7,154 nt of DNA from a bacterium (GTDB lineage Bacteria; Eremiobacterota; Eremiobacteria; Baltobacterales; Baltobacteraceae), in contig JAJXXM010000015.1 of the NCBI GenBank assembly GCA_021781095.1, forward strand, positions 1 to 7,154, read 5' to 3'. Below are positions 6,140 to 7,154 of this stretch, in pieces; positions within the stretch are counted from its first letter, which is position 1; each line of letters starts with the position of its first letter. Both the position numbers and the translations under genes were made by a program. The notes under the pieces are model-generated. The model saw only the letters and a program-made list of their open reading frames with translations, did not search any database and had not been told where the DNA came from.

Positions 6140-7084
6140 ATGTCGATCGGTCAATCCATTCCCGAAGCAACGCCGTTTTCGTACGACGAGGACGTCGCCT
6201 TTACGAAGGTCACGCTCTGGAAGCGCTTCCGCCGCCACCGGTTGGCGATGGCGGGGCTGATCGTCCTTGCGTGCATCGTGCTCGCGGCGGTCTTCGCGCC
6301 GGCGCTCGCGCCCTTTCCGCCCAACCACATCGATAACACCCACTGGCAAGGAACGCCGTTGCCGCCGTGCTTTGAAAACGCGGCGACCTGCGGCGGACAC
6401 CCACTCGGGACCGACGAAGTCGGACGCGACGAACTTTCGCGTTTGCTCTTCGGAGCGCGCGCCTCGCTGCAGGTCGGGCTCTTCGCGGTCATTATCGAAA
6501 TCGTCATCGGCTCGATCGTCGGCGCGATCTCCGGCTACTACGGTGGCTGGATCGATTACTTCATCATGCGCGTCACCGACGTCTTTCTCTCGATACCGAT
6601 TCTGCCGTTGCTATTGGTGCTCACCGCGATCGTCGTCGCGACCTCGAGCCGAGCGAGTTTGAGTTTCGGGGTCATCGTGCTCGTCATCGGCATTCTTTCG
6701 TGGCCGAATCCCGCTCGCTTGGTGCGCGCCTCGTTCTTGAGCTTGCGCAATCGCGAATTCACCGAGGCGGCGCGTGCGGTCGGCAATGGGGACCTGCGGA
6801 TCATCTTCCGGCACCTGCTTCCCAACGCCGTCGCGCCGATCATCGTTCAGGCGACGCTCGACGTCGCCAACGTGATCGTGCTCGAATCAACGCTCTCGTT
6901 TCTTGGGATGGGAATCCAGCCCCCGACCGCCTCGTGGGGCAACATGCTCACCGGTGCCCAGGTGAACGTCGAGAATGCCTGGTGGGCGGCGGTCTTTCCC
7001 GGCATCGGCATCCTGTTGACGGTGCTTTCGATTAATTTTATCGGCGATGGTCTGCGCGATGCCCTTGACCCGGGTATGCACTAG
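6140..7084 (+). CDS. dppC: Peptide/nickel-type ABC transporter permease, DppC family
   Basis: Second membrane subunit of the importer, pairing with the DppB-like protein. It has 314 residues. A charged cytoplasmic N-terminus with the common LWKRFRRHRLAMAGL segment at 26-40 leads into the first membrane helix. Next come HPLGTDEVGRDELSRLLFGA at 87-106, the family hallmark; helices near 112-132, 140-168 and 174-188; the EAA loop at 205-234 with FTEAARAVG and HLLPNAVAP; ESTLSFLGMG at 249-258 with PPTASWGNML; a last helix at about 280-300; and the closing GDGLRDALDPGM. The start chosen is the ATG at 6140, with a GAGGA at 6129-6133 six bases upstream. An in-frame ATG at 6095 lies inside dppB and lacks family similarity. 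The outer loop between helices one and two holds two cysteines, Cys77 and Cys84, which might form a disulfide. The binding protein and ATPases (DppA, D, F) are not in the window. Confidence 0.92.
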   Translation: MSIGQSIPEATPFSYDEDVAFTKVTLWKRFRRHRLAMAGLIVLACIVLAAVFAPALAPFPPNHIDNTHWQGTPLPPCFENAATCGGHPLGTDEVGRDELSRLLFGARASLQVGLFAVIIEIVIGSIVGAISGYYGGWIDYFIMRVTDVFLSIPILPLLLVLTAIVVATSSRASLSFGVIVLVIGILSWPNPARLVRASFLSLRNREFTEAARAVGNGDLRIIFRHLLPNAVAPIIVQATLDVANVIVLESTLSFLGMGIQPPTASWGNMLTGAQVNVENAWWAAVFPGIGILLTVLSINFIGDGLRDALDPGMH

Positions 7085-7094
7085 GCCGTATAGT
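7065..7094 (+). promoter_or_regulatory. Predicted sigma70-type promoter for the tRNA-Leu gene
   Basis: A -35 element TTGACC (7065-7070) and a -10 element TATAGT (7089-7094) are 18 bases apart; each matches five of six consensus positions. Transcription would begin about 7101, eight bases before the tRNA. The -35 box is inside dppC, where it forms part of the conserved ALDPGM ending. This is the best promoter match I found in the window. Confidence 0.65.
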
Positions 7095-7108
7095 CGCGTA
7101 GCCCTCGT

Positions 7109-7154
7109 GCGCAAGTGGCGGAATTGGTAGACGCACTAGCTTGAGGGGCTAGCG
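7109..7154 (+). tRNA. tRNA-Leu(GAG), 5' part only, cut by window edge
   Basis: The 46 visible bases match the start of a bacterial leucine tRNA. The acceptor 5' strand GCGCAAG is at 7109-7115, TG at 7116-7117, and a D arm GCGGAATTGGTAGACGC follows. The anticodon stem CTAGC (7136-7140) pairs perfectly with GCTAG (7148-7152). The loop TTGAGGG places anticodon GAG at 7143-7145, reading leucine codons CUC and CUU. The sequence resembles E. coli leucine tRNAs closely. The long variable arm typical of tRNA-Leu, the T arm and the acceptor 3' strand lie beyond the edge. It starts 24 bases after the dppC stop with no terminator between them. Confidence 0.93.

Overview
This is a GC-rich bacterial chromosomal window with eight protein genes, one of them cut by the left edge, and the start of a tRNA gene cut by the right edge. 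Organism: codons are strongly biased to G or C at third positions, start codons include TTG, Shine-Dalgarno sites are variable, and there is no sign of a plasmid, phage or insertion sequence. The lineage cannot be fixed from this window. A soil-type, high-GC lineage such as Eremiobacterota (WPS-2), Chloroflexota or a relative would fit, but this is a guess.

Layout: on the minus strand, bases 1-620 hold the N-terminal two thirds of a one-domain proline dehydrogenase. About 116 bases separate it from a divergent, very compact plus-strand cluster. In order, the cluster holds a single-domain CheY-like response regulator (737-1171), an MntP-type six-helix manganese efflux protein (1187-1744), a P-loop protein recognised as KamB (1759-2646), a MutS-like ATPase recognised as KamC (2643-4259), a BKACE/Kce-type beta-keto acid cleavage enzyme (4290-5135), and two Dpp/Opp-type ABC permeases, DppB-like (5148-6125) and DppC-like (6140-7084). 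Gaps between these genes are 15, 14, -4, 30, 12 and 14 bases, so they are probably transcribed together. A tRNA-Leu(GAG) gene begins at 7109. A good sigma70-like promoter for it overlaps the 3' end of the DppC gene.

How the genes fit together: KamB and KamC are the proposed reactivase of the B12/PLP-dependent lysine 5,6-aminomutase (KamDE). Kce converts 3-keto-5-aminohexanoate plus acetyl-CoA to acetoacetate and 3-aminobutyryl-CoA. Together they mark the lysine (beta-lysine) fermentation pathway. The mutase itself (KamDE), KamA, Kdd and Kal are not in the window and may lie elsewhere in the genome. The two permeases directly after kce suggest uptake of peptides, lysine or a related amine coupled to its breakdown. 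The divergent proline dehydrogenase also fits an amino-acid-catabolising locus. The roles of the receiver protein and of MntP at the head of this cluster are unexplained and are among the more interesting points.
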